From Kingella pumchi (GTDB lineage Bacteria > Pseudomonadota > Gammaproteobacteria > Burkholderiales > Neisseriaceae), in NCBI RefSeq assembly GCF_022288825.1, contig NZ_JAKOOW010000037.1, positions 1 through 31,612 on the forward strand: 31,612 nt of DNA, read 5' to 3'. The translations under genes were made by a program, and so were the position numbers. Under the pieces are notes generated by a model that did not search any database, was not told the origin of the DNA, and saw nothing but the letters and a program-made list of their open reading frames with translations. Positions 13,467 to 20,748 of the stretch are shown piece after piece. Within the stretch, counting starts at the first letter, position 1. Each line of letters begins with the position of its first letter.

Positions 13467-14855
13467 TCAAGCAACCAGATTGCTGCCGTCGGCCGGTCTC
13501 AGGCGGGCGAACACGGCGGCAGACAACAAAGTCAGCACGCCGACGGCGGCAAAAGTGCAGCGGAAAGCGGCATGGACATCGCCGTCCAAGGGCGCCAGTG
13601 TGCTGAAATACTGTAGCAGCGACGCGCCGATGGCGGTGCCGAAACCAATGGCCAGCTGCTGGTTGACCGTCATCAGGCTGGCGCCGCTGCCGGCCTGTAC
13701 CGGCGCAAGGTCGGCCAGCGTCAGCGTGTTCATGGCGGTAAACTGGATCGAGTTGCTCAAGCCCAGCGCCAGCAGCAAAGGCAGCAGCAGCCACAACGGC
13801 GTGTGCGCATCCGGCAGCGCCAGCAGCATAATCAGCACGCCCAGCAATAAGGTGTTGGCGACCAGCACGCGGCGGTAGCCGAAGCGCAGCATCAGCGGCC
13901 GGATCGCCGGCTTGGCGGCAATCGACGCCAGCGCAATCGGCGCCAGCGCCCAGCCGGCGGCGGTAGCGCTGTAGGCAAACGCCACCTGCAGCAGCAGCGG
14001 CAGCAGAAAGGGCAGCGCGCTCACACCCAGCCGGCTGGCGAAATTGCCCGACAGGCCGATGCGGTAGGTGCGCACCCGCAAAAGCTGCGGGCTGTATAAG
14101 GGCTGCGCGGCGCGGGCGGCATGGCGCCAATAGGCGGCCGCCGCCAGCAGCGACAGCACCGCCAGCAGCGCGGCAAACGCACCGTAACGCGGAAAGTGCA
14201 TGATTTCCACCGCCACGCTCAAGCCCGCCGCCGCGCCGCCAAACAGCAAAAAACCCGCCAAATCGAAAGCCGGTATTGTTCCTTCGCCGCGAAAGTCCGG
14301 CATCACCGTGCGCGCCAGCCAGGCCGCCGCCAGCCCGAAGGGCACGTTAATCAGGAAAATCCAATGCCAGCCGGCATACTCGGCCAGATACGCGCCGAGC
14401 AGCGGCCCGACCACCGGCCCCAGCAGCGCCGGCATCACCACAAAATTCATCATCCCCAGCAGGCGGTTTTTGTCGTAGGCCTGCATCAGAATCTGGCGCG
14501 GCGCCGGCGCCAGCATCGCCCCACCGGCACCCTGAATCACCCGCGCCAGCACCAGCATCGGCAGGCTCGGCGCCAGCGCGCACAGCAGCGAACCGGCCAC
14601 AAACACCAGCATCGCCACGCTAAAAACCTGCCGCGTGCCGAAACGCTCGCTCAGATAGGCACTGGCCGGCATCAGCATCGCCAGCGTCAGCGCATAAGAC
14701 ACCACCGCCGACTGCATATTCAGCGGCGACTGGTGCAGATCGGCGGCAATCAGCGGCAGCGCGGTATTGAGCACCGTCGAATCGAGCATCTGCATAAACA
14801 CCGCCGCCGCCAGCAACAGCGGCAGCAGGCGGGAAGGTTCGGCAGTTTTTTCCAT
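13467..14855 (-). CDS. MFS multidrug transporter, DHA2 (EmrB/QacA, MdtD-like) family
   Basis: Proton-driven inner-membrane exporter of the major facilitator superfamily. The first helix carries LDSTVLNTALP, the D1 motif of the drug:H+ antiporter-2 family. The loop after helix 2 has SERFGTRQVF (motif A), helix 4 LARVIQGAGGAM (motif B), and helix 5 GPVVGPLLGAYLAEYAGWHWIF (motif C, split here across the helix end). The 462 residues are strongly hydrophobic with about 13-14 predicted helices. Length and order fit MdtD-like proteins. The substrate is unknown. No regulator gene adjoins it. GGAG lies 12 bases before the start, longer than usual. It is flanked on both sides by DUS hairpins, so it is probably a single-gene unit. 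Confidence 0.88.
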   Translation of the reverse strand: MEKTAEPSRLLPLLLAAAVFMQMLDSTVLNTALPLIAADLHQSPLNMQSAVVSYALTLAMLMPASAYLSERFGTRQVFSVAMLVFVAGSLLCALAPSLPMLVLARVIQGAGGAMLAPAPRQILMQAYDKNRLLGMMNFVVMPALLGPVVGPLLGAYLAEYAGWHWIFLINVPFGLAAAWLARTVMPDFRGEGTIPAFDLAGFLLFGGAAAGLSVAVEIMHFPRYGAFAALLAVLSLLAAAAYWRHAARAAQPLYSPQLLRVRTYRIGLSGNFASRLGVSALPFLLPLLLQVAFAYSATAAGWALAPIALASIAAKPAIRPLMLRFGYRRVLVANTLLLGVLIMLLALPDAHTPLWLLLPLLLALGLSNSIQFTAMNTLTLADLAPVQAGSGASLMTVNQQLAIGFGTAIGASLLQYFSTLAPLDGDVHAAFRCTFAAVGVLTLLSAAVFARLRPADGSNLVA

Positions 14856-14871
14856 GGTTTTCCATACTCCG

Positions 14872-15016
14872 CAAGGCAGCCTGAAAGCGGCAAAATCCCT
14901 TTTCAGGCTGCTTTTGGTTTCGGGGGGCTGTCGTTTGTTTTGAGTCCGGGACAGGACAAGGCAGCCTGAAAAAATCGGTTGGCGCTTTCAGGCTGCCTAA
15001 AGTTTTCAGGCTGCCC
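14872..15016. repeat. Cluster of five DUS between rapZ and the MFS gene
   Basis: Two inverted pairs (14873-14913 and 14958-14999) and one extra copy (15003-15015) lie within 145 bases. The pair at 14958-14999 is the likely terminator of ptsN-hprK-rapZ. The pair at 14873-14913 lies in the leader of the MFS gene. No gene is visible here. Confidence 0.7.
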
Positions 15017-15062
15017 CGGCAAAACAACACCCGCAGGCATGGCGGCGTGCGGGCGGCGGGGC

Positions 15063-15905
15063 TTAAGCGTCGAGCTGGCGGTGGCGCAGCAGCACTTGGT
15101 AATCGGCCTGCAGGCTGCGAGCAAGTTCTTCGGCCAGATACACCGAGCGGTGTTTGCCGCCGGTGCAGCCGATGGCGATGGTTACGTAGCTGCGGCTTTC
15201 CTGCTGCAGTTTGGGCAGGCGGCGGCGGATAAAGGTTTCGATGTCGGCAAGCATTTCGCCGGCTTCGGGTTGGGCGGCGAGATAGCGGCGCACGTCTTCA
15301 TCGCGGCCGGTCTGCTCGCGCAGGCCGTCGATATAGTAGGGATTGGGCAGGCTGCGTACGTCGAAAACAAAATCAGCGTCGGTGGGGGCGCCGTATTTGA
15401 AGCCGAAAGACTGGATGCTGACCAGCAGGCCTTCGCGGTCGATCTGCAGCCATTGGCGCAGGCGGCTGCGCAGCTGGGAAGTGTTGCTGTGGCTGGTGTC
15501 GATGCAGTAGGCCGCTTCGCGCAGCGGCATCAGCCAGGCGCGTTCGTGTTCGAGCGCTTCGGTCAGGCCGGTGCCGTTGTGCGACAGCGGGTGGCTGCGG
15601 CGGGTTTCGGAAAAGCGGCGCAGCAGCACGGCTTGGTCGGCTTCGAGAAACAGGATGTCGAGCCGGTGGCCGGCTTGGCGCAGGGCGGCGATTTGCTCGT
15701 GGGCAGCCTGAAGCCTGAAACGGGAGCGGATGTCGATGCTGATGCCGAGTTTTTCGCTGCCGCCGCGCGCTTCGTGCAGGCGCACCAAGTCGGGCAAGAG
15801 TTCGAGCGGCAAATTATCGACGCAATAGAAGCCGGAGTCTTCCAACAGCTTCAGCGCCACGCTTTTGCCGGAGCCGGAAAGGCCGCTAATCAAGACTATC
15901 TTCAT
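15063..15905 (-). CDS. rapZ: RNase adapter protein RapZ
   Basis: RapZ (YvcJ family) binds nucleotides and RNA. In enteric bacteria it guides RNase E to the small RNA GlmZ and so controls GlmS and cell-envelope sugar synthesis. The 280 residues have Walker A GLSGSGKS (8-15), DNLPLELLP (30-38), FGFKYG near 170 and the family hallmark IGCTGGKHRSVY near 250. It is the last gene of ptsN-hprK-rapZ and starts 20 bases inside the end of hprK. GAAGGA lies about ten bases upstream. A DUS core with a repeated GCCTGAA lies within it near 15704. Whether a GlmZ-like RNA exists in this organism is unknown. Confidence 0.95.
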   Translation of the reverse strand: MKIVLISGLSGSGKSVALKLLEDSGFYCVDNLPLELLPDLVRLHEARGGSEKLGISIDIRSRFRLQAAHEQIAALRQAGHRLDILFLEADQAVLLRRFSETRRSHPLSHNGTGLTEALEHERAWLMPLREAAYCIDTSHSNTSQLRSRLRQWLQIDREGLLVSIQSFGFKYGAPTDADFVFDVRSLPNPYYIDGLREQTGRDEDVRRYLAAQPEAGEMLADIETFIRRRLPKLQQESRSYVTIAIGCTGGKHRSVYLAEELARSLQADYQVLLRHRQLDA

Positions 15906-16842
15906 GTTCGCTGTCGTCCTTCATCATGGCCTGGTGACGTTCGAGAAATTCGCGGGTACTGTCTTTGCCGCGCAGCTGCAAGATGTAGTTGCGCACGGCG
16001 GCTTCGACCAGCACCGCCAGGTTGCGGCCGGCGGCCACCGGCAGGGTAACCGAACGGATGGCGACGTTCAGTATCGACTCGGTTTCGCTGCGGATGCTCA
16101 GGCGGTCGAGCTGCTTCATGTATTCGTCGTCGGCGGGAATCAGGTTGATGATGAGCTTGAGCTGCTTTTTCGGCCGGATGGAAGTTTCGCCGAAAATGTG
16201 GCGGACGTTGAGCACGCCCAGCCCGCGCACTTCGAGAAAGTCGCGCAGCATCGGCGGGCAGCGGCCTTCGAGCACTTCGGGCGCGGTGCGGTGCAATTCG
16301 ACGGCATCGTCGGCCACCAGGCTGTGGCCGCGCGAAATGAGTTCCAGCGCCAGCTCGCTTTTGCCCAGCCCGGACGAGCCGGTCAACAGCACGCCAACTT
16401 CAAACACGTCGAGAAACACGCCGTGTTTGACGGTGGATACCGCCAGCATTTTCTGCAGATAAATCCGCAGCACGTCCATCAGATAGGGGCTTTCGAGCTT
16501 GGAGGTCAGCAGCGGGACGTTGCGGGTGTGGCAGTAGTCGCGCAGGCTGGCGGGCACCGGCAGGTCGTTGGCCACGATCACCAGCGCCATCTCAAAATCG
16601 AAAAGCCCGTCCAATCCGGTTTGTGCGGACTGTTCGAGCTTGTTGAGATAGGCGACTTCGGCCACGCCGAGCACCTGCACTTGGTTGTGGTGGATGAAAT
16701 TGAGATGGCCGACCAGCGCCAGCACCGGACGGTCGGCGGCCACGCTGATGCGGTTGTCGCTGCCGGAATTGCCCGCCACCCAGGCCATCTGCAGCTTCTG
16801 CTGGTTGTCCTGATACAGGCGGCGCACGCTGACGCTGGGCAC
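15886..16842 (-). CDS. hprK: HPr kinase/phosphorylase
   Basis: Bifunctional enzyme that phosphorylates HPr on serine and removes the phosphate, here probably part of a regulatory PTS. From the chosen start the protein has 318 residues. Near the middle lie KHGVFLDVFEVGV with its conserved histidine and the Walker A GSSGLGKS, followed by VADDAVELHR and the signature LEVRGLGVLNV. The GTG at 16842 is chosen because GGAG lies six bases before it and the protein then begins V/M-P-S-V-S-V-R-R-L, as Neisseria HprK does in my recollection. A TTG at 16857 would add five residues overlapping ptsN and has no clear ribosome binding site. The gene starts one base after the ptsN stop codon. Confidence 0.92.
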   Translation of the reverse strand: MPSVSVRRLYQDNQQKLQMAWVAGNSGSDNRISVAADRPVLALVGHLNFIHHNQVQVLGVAEVAYLNKLEQSAQTGLDGLFDFEMALVIVANDLPVPASLRDYCHTRNVPLLTSKLESPYLMDVLRIYLQKMLAVSTVKHGVFLDVFEVGVLLTGSSGLGKSELALELISRGHSLVADDAVELHRTAPEVLEGRCPPMLRDFLEVRGLGVLNVRHIFGETSIRPKKQLKLIINLIPADDEYMKQLDRLSIRSETESILNVAIRSVTLPVAAGRNLAVLVEAAVRNYILQLRGKDSTREFLERHQAMMKDDSEHEDSLD

Positions 16843-16843
16843 C

Positions 16844-17296
16844 TCAGTCTCCGGCAAGCAGGATGTCGAGCACCTGCTGCGGGGTTTTGCTGTGCATCAG
16901 CGCTTCACGCACGGTTTTTTCGTGGAAGCGGGCGGCCAGCTGCGAGAGCAGCTCCAGATATTCGCCGGCGGCATCCTGCGGCACCAGCAATACGAATACC
17001 AGCGACACCGGCTTGCCGTCGGGCGCGTCAAATTCGATCGGATCGGCGGTGCGCACAAAGGCGCCGACCGGTTGGGTAAAAGATTCGTCACGGCCGTGGG
17101 GAATGGCCACGCCCTGCCCCAAGCCGGTACTGCCGAGCTTTTCGCGGGCGAACAGGCAGTCGAACACCGCCGTATGCGGCAGGCCGCTGTTCGCTTCCAA
17201 AAGCTGGGAAACGGTTTCAAACAGCCGCTTTTTACTGCCGACCTCCATATCGAGCACGATATTGGACAGGGGCAGAATATTGGCGAGTAAAGTCAT
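16844..17296 (-). CDS. ptsN: PTS IIA-like nitrogen-regulatory protein PtsN (EIIA-Ntr)
   Basis: Phosphocarrier of the nitrogen PTS. It is a regulatory protein, not a sugar transporter, that affects potassium transport and nitrogen responses in proteobacteria. The phosphorylated residue is His67 in GQGVAIPHGR. Length (150 residues) is normal. It is the first gene of ptsN-hprK-rapZ. A strong promoter lies 34 bases upstream. No HPr or EI gene is present in the window, so its phosphate donor must be encoded elsewhere. The ribosome binding site is weak. Confidence 0.94.
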   Translation of the reverse strand: MTLLANILPLSNIVLDMEVGSKKRLFETVSQLLEANSGLPHTAVFDCLFAREKLGSTGLGQGVAIPHGRDESFTQPVGAFVRTADPIEFDAPDGKPVSLVFVLLVPQDAAGEYLELLSQLAARFHEKTVREALMHSKTPQQVLDILLAGD

Positions 17297-17329
17297 GTAT
17301 CAATGCTTGCTACAAATAAACAGGCGCGG

Positions 17330-17358
17330 ATTTTAACGCTTGTTTACATTTATCTCAA
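17330..17358 (-). promoter_or_regulatory. Sigma70 promoter of ptsN-hprK-rapZ
   Basis: On the minus strand, TTGAGA (17358-17353) and TAAAAT (17335-17330) are exactly 17 bases apart. The -10 box is 33 bases upstream of the ptsN ATG. Confidence 0.75.
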
Positions 17359-17416
17359 TCAGCCGCCGCCGGATTTACACAGCCCGAAGGCACAAGTAGC
17401 GGCAGCGGCGGCAAAC

Positions 17417-17458
17417 TTTTCAGGCTGCCTTGATGCTGTGTCAGGCAGCCTGAAAAAA
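17417..17458. terminator. DUS terminator after speB
   Basis: TTTTCAGGCTGCCT and AGGCAGCCTGAAAA form a 14-bp stem with a 12-base loop, about 17 bases past the speB stop. Confidence 0.75.
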
Positions 17459-17473
17459 CGCACGGTGTCGGGT

Positions 17474-18445
17474 TTACAGCTTGCCGGCCACTTTCTTATT
17501 GCGCATCAGGCACAGCATATCAGCGGCAACGTGGGCGGCGGCGATGGCGGTGATTTCGGCGCTGTCGTAGGCAGGGGCGACTTCAACCACGTCCATGCCG
17601 ACGATATTCAGATCGCCCAGCTGGCGGACAATGCCCAGCGCGGTGTGCGAACTCAAACCGCCGGGAACGGGGGTGCCGGTGCCGGGGGCGAAAGCGGGGT
17701 CGAGACAATCGATATCAAAAGTCAGATAAACCGGATTGTCGCCGACGATGTCGTAGATGCGGCGCACGGTGGCTTCGATGCCGTTTTCGTTGATCCACGG
17801 CGCAAACAGCATGTTCATGCCCATAAAATCGCTGTTCCAGGTGCGGATGCCGACTTGGGCGGATGTTTTCGGATCGATCAGGCCGTTTTTCACCGCTTTG
17901 TAGAACATGGTGCCGTGATTGAGCGAATCTTCTTCATCGTCCGGCCAAGTGTCGCAGTGGGCGTCAAAATGCAGCAGGCTCAGCGGTTTGCCGTATTTTT
18001 CCGCATGCGCCTGCAACAGCGGGTAGGTAATGTAGTGGTCGCCGCCGAAAGTGAGCATTTTGGCGCGGCTGTTGGTGATGATGTCCAGCGCGTGCTGTTT
18101 GATGCTTTCGCGGATGGTCCACGGACGGTGGGCGTCGAACCAGCAGTCGCCGTAGTCGATCACTGCCAGATCGTCGAAAGGATCGAAGCCCCACGGGAAA
18201 AGGTTGAGTTCGGCCAACTGCACGCTGGCGGCGCGGATGGCAGCGGGACCTAAGCGGGCGCCGGAGCGGAAGGTGGTCGCCAAATCCAGCGGCACGCCGG
18301 ACACCACCACGTCCACGCCTTCCAGATTGCGGGTGTAGCTGCGGCGCATAAACGACAGCGCGCCGGAATAAGTGTTTTCGATGATGCTGCCCATCACGCC
18401 CTGACGGCGGAAGGCACCGTCGCCGTAAATTTTTTCGTTGCTCAT
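17474..18445 (-). CDS. speB: Agmatinase
   Basis: Manganese ureohydrolase that splits agmatine into putrescine and urea. The 323 residues carry all metal ligands: GGDH (134-137), DAHCD (161-165) and the FDIDCLDP segment (Asp244, Asp246). The end region DLNIVGMDVVEVAPAYD matches E. coli SpeB very closely. The ATG at 18445 is chosen because AGGAAG lies about seven bases upstream and the protein begins as the family does. An in-frame ATG at 18529 would add 28 residues without support. Agmatine comes from arginine decarboxylase, which is not in the window. Related guanidinobutyrases are a weaker alternative. Confidence 0.93.
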   Translation of the reverse strand: MSNEKIYGDGAFRRQGVMGSIIENTYSGALSFMRRSYTRNLEGVDVVVSGVPLDLATTFRSGARLGPAAIRAASVQLAELNLFPWGFDPFDDLAVIDYGDCWFDAHRPWTIRESIKQHALDIITNSRAKMLTFGGDHYITYPLLQAHAEKYGKPLSLLHFDAHCDTWPDDEEDSLNHGTMFYKAVKNGLIDPKTSAQVGIRTWNSDFMGMNMLFAPWINENGIEATVRRIYDIVGDNPVYLTFDIDCLDPAFAPGTGTPVPGGLSSHTALGIVRQLGDLNIVGMDVVEVAPAYDSAEITAIAAAHVAADMLCLMRNKKVAGKL

Positions 18446-18636
18446 GTTTGTGCTTCCTGCGGCGGCTTGCCCGCCTGCTGTCTTTATAGGGTGAAAATGC
18501 CGGCGCATTTCATTTACAAACGCCCGCATAAAAAAGCGCGCGATTCTAACACTTTCCGCCAGCGCCGCAGACAGCCGACCGCACTTTTTACATTGGGAAA
18601 ATGCGTCAGATAGTTGCTTGTATTTGCACGGACTAC

Positions 18637-18675
18637 AGGCAGCCTGAAAAGGGATGCCGGCCTTTCAGGCTGCCT
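18637..18675. repeat. Inverted DUS pair between rph and speB
   Basis: AGGCAGCCTGAAA and TTTCAGGCTGCCT form a 13-bp stem. The right arm continues as CTGAAAA, so it is also near-palindromic. No gene is visible between 18446 and 18754. Confidence 0.7.
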
Positions 18676-18687
18676 GAAAACATTGGA

Positions 18688-18726
18688 AAGACCGCTGCCG
18701 GACAAACAGGCCGGCAGCGGTCTTTT
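18688..18726. terminator. Terminator after rph
   Basis: AAGACCGCTGCCGG pairs perfectly with CCGGCAGCGGTCTT over 14 bp with a 9-base loop, flanked by T on both outer sides. It is not built from DUS, unlike most terminators here. It lies about 30 bases past the rph stop. Confidence 0.8.
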
Positions 18727-18754
18727 CCGCCTTATCTATTTTTCATGCTGCTTT

Positions 18755-19498
18755 TCAGGCTGCTTTGGCCGCGCGCCAGGCATCAAAAGCGGCAGCCTGC
18801 ACGGCGCACAGTTCGACAATGCCCTGCCGTCCGAGCGCCAGCAGCTGCGCCAGCTCGCTGCTGTCGAACGTGGCGCCTTCGGCGGTGCCCTGGATTTCGA
18901 CGATGCCGCCGTTATCGGTCATCACCAGATTGACGTCGCTGTCGCAGCCGGAGTCTTCGGGATAATCCAAATCCAGCAGCGGCACTCCGCCAACCACGCC
19001 GGCGGATACCGCGGCAATGCGGCGGACAATCGGGTTTTCTGCCAACACGCCGCTATCGACCAGCTTCTGCACCGCCATCTGCAGCGCAACGAAGGCGCCG
19101 GTGATGCTAGCGGTGCGGGTACCACCGTCGGCCTGGATGACGTCGCAGTCGATCAGAATCTGGCGCTCGCCCAGTTTTTCCATATCCACGGCGGCACGCA
19201 GGCTGCGGCCGATCAGGCGCTGGATTTCCTGGGTGCGGCCGGACTGCTTGCCCGCTGCGGCTTCGCGGCGCATACGGCCGGCGGTGGAAGCGGGCAGCAT
19301 GCCGTATTCGGCGGTTACCCAGCCTTTGCCCTGCCCGCGCAAAAAGGGCGGCACGTTTTCTTCGACAGTGGCGGTGCAGATGACTTTGGTGTTACCGCAG
19401 GCGATCAGTACCGAGCCGTCGGCATGGGGCAGAAAGTCGGCGCTGATGCTGACGGGGCGCAGTTGGCCGGCGGCGCGGCCGGTGCGGGTATAGGTCAT
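18755..19498 (-). CDS. rph: Ribonuclease PH
   Basis: Phosphorolytic 3'-5' exoribonuclease that trims tRNA 3' ends. The 247 residues have the conserved RxxGR-type start (RTGRAAGQLRPV), GKGWVTAEYGMLP near 58, the phosphate-site region GRTQEIQRLIGRSLRA near 86, DCDVIQADGGTRTASITGA near 117, and MTDNGGIVEIQGTAEG near 190. GGAG lies eight bases upstream of the ATG. The stop codon and last codons (AAA GCA GCC TGA) lie in a DUS. It is divergent from yicC, the same neighbour as in E. coli. Confidence 0.96.
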   Translation of the reverse strand: MTYTRTGRAAGQLRPVSISADFLPHADGSVLIACGNTKVICTATVEENVPPFLRGQGKGWVTAEYGMLPASTAGRMRREAAAGKQSGRTQEIQRLIGRSLRAAVDMEKLGERQILIDCDVIQADGGTRTASITGAFVALQMAVQKLVDSGVLAENPIVRRIAAVSAGVVGGVPLLDLDYPEDSGCDSDVNLVMTDNGGIVEIQGTAEGATFDSSELAQLLALGRQGIVELCAVQAAAFDAWRAAKAA

Positions 19499-19522
19499 GG
19501 CTTAACTCCGTAAAAAGGGCGG

Positions 19523-19528
19523 ATTATA
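19523..19528 (-). promoter_or_regulatory. -10 box of the rph promoter
   Basis: A perfect TATAAT on the minus strand lies about 25 bases before the rph ATG. No clear -35 box is found at the usual distance. Confidence 0.45.
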
Positions 19529-19641
19529 TAGCGCGCCAAGGCGGCCTGAAACGGGAAAAACCATCCTTTTGGCAGCCTTTCAGGCTGCCTGCTTCTCTGT
19601 TAAGATGCCGCGACTTTTTCAGCATCAGCAAAGGAAAAAAC

Positions 19642-20514
19642 ATGACAGTATTCAGTATGACCGGCTATGCGCACGCGGCCGGAGAATATGCAGGCAAACG
19701 CATCGAACTGGAATTGCGGTCGGTCAACCACCGCTTTCTCGATGTGCAGTTCAAAATCCCCGAAGACCTGCGCCATCTGGAAGGCAGCCTGCGCGAAACG
19801 GTAGCGGCCAAAACCAGCCGCGGCAAAGTAGAGTGCCGCATTCAGATCAGCAGCCTGCCGAACACCGGCGGCTCGCTGCACATCAACCAAAAACTGGTGG
19901 ACGAGCTGGCGGAACTGAATGCCAAATGGCGCAAAAAGCACGGCGGCCTGGCCAAATTAAGCGTGGCCGACATCCTGCATTTTCCCGGCGTCATCGCCAG
20001 CGCCGCAACCGATACCGATGCGCTGGCCGATGGCGTGCAGGTGCTGTTGAAACAGGCTTTGCAGGACTTTGTCGGTGCCCGCAGCCGCGAAGGGGTAAAA
20101 CTGCAGGCGCATATTCTCGAGCGCTTGGATCTGATGGAAGCGATTATCGGCGCTTTGGAAGAGCTGTTCCCCAACCTGCTGCAGGCGCATCTGCAGCGCA
20201 CCCGCCACCGCCTGGCCGAAGCCGTCGCCCATATCGACGAAGACCGGCTGCGCCAGGAATTTGCGCTGTTTATGCAAAAAGCGGACGTGGACGAAGAATT
20301 CAGCCGCCTGCGCACCCACATCGCCGAAGTGCGCCGCATCGTTACCGAGCAGAACGGCAGCATTGGCAAGCGGCTGGACTTCCTGATGCAGGAGTTGAAC
20401 CGCGAAGCCAACACCCTGGGCAGCAAAGCCATCGCCAGTGAATGCACGCAGGTTTCGGTGGAATTGAAAGTGCTGATCGAGCAGATGCGCGAGCAGGTGC
20501 AAAACATCGAATAA
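19642..20514 (+). CDS. yicC: YicC-family endoribonuclease
   Basis: YicC-family proteins are endoribonucleases; E. coli YicC is linked to decay of the small RNA RyhB. The 290 residues start with the hallmark SMTGYA and continue LELRSVNHRFLD (25-36) and PEDLRHLE. They end in the conserved DUF1732 segment, with GKRLDFLMQELNREANTLGS and a C-terminal helix VSVELKVLIEQMREQVQNIE. AAAGGAAAAAAC lies before the ATG. Divergent from rph. It ends 17 bases before a strong terminator. Confidence 0.93.
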   Translation: MTVFSMTGYAHAAGEYAGKRIELELRSVNHRFLDVQFKIPEDLRHLEGSLRETVAAKTSRGKVECRIQISSLPNTGGSLHINQKLVDELAELNAKWRKKHGGLAKLSVADILHFPGVIASAATDTDALADGVQVLLKQALQDFVGARSREGVKLQAHILERLDLMEAIIGALEELFPNLLQAHLQRTRHRLAEAVAHIDEDRLRQEFALFMQKADVDEEFSRLRTHIAEVRRIVTEQNGSIGKRLDFLMQELNREANTLGSKAIASECTQVSVELKVLIEQMREQVQNIE

Positions 20515-20529
20515 GCAGCCTGAAACGGC

Positions 20530-20566
20530 AAAAAAGCAGCCTGAAAACTTTTCAGGCTGCTTTTTT
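20530..20566. terminator. DUS terminator after yicC
   Basis: AAAAAGCAGCCTGAAAA pairs with TTTTCAGGCTGCTTTTT, a 17-bp stem with a one-base loop and a long T-run. A further DUS precedes it at 20515-20526. Confidence 0.85.
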
Positions 20567-20633
20567 GTCGGAACATTAGTGTTGTGCATTTGAAACGTAA
20601 TCCGCGTTTGGCGCTTACATTTTCAGGCATCGC

Positions 20634-20663
20634 CTAACAGTTTCTTGGCTTGTCTTGTATAAT
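20634..20663 (+). promoter_or_regulatory. Candidate promoter of the pilus operon
   Basis: A perfect TATAAT at 20658-20663 has CTAACA (20634-20639, four of six consensus bases) 18 bases upstream. It leaves an 85-base leader before pilF with no other visible signal. This is the best candidate in the interval. Confidence 0.45.
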
Positions 20664-20748
20664 CTTCACAATTACGCCCATTTCATAAAGGCAGCTGGTC
20701 TCGCCAAGCAAGCGCCGGCTCCTCAATAAATTACACGGATTCAACCAC

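Noticed and set aside
15865..17079. Long plus-strand open frame of about 400 codons
   Set aside because: It lies opposite hprK, rapZ and ptsN, which have clear family motifs. Its translation is His/Ala/Gln-rich without any motif, as expected for the antisense of GC-rich genes.
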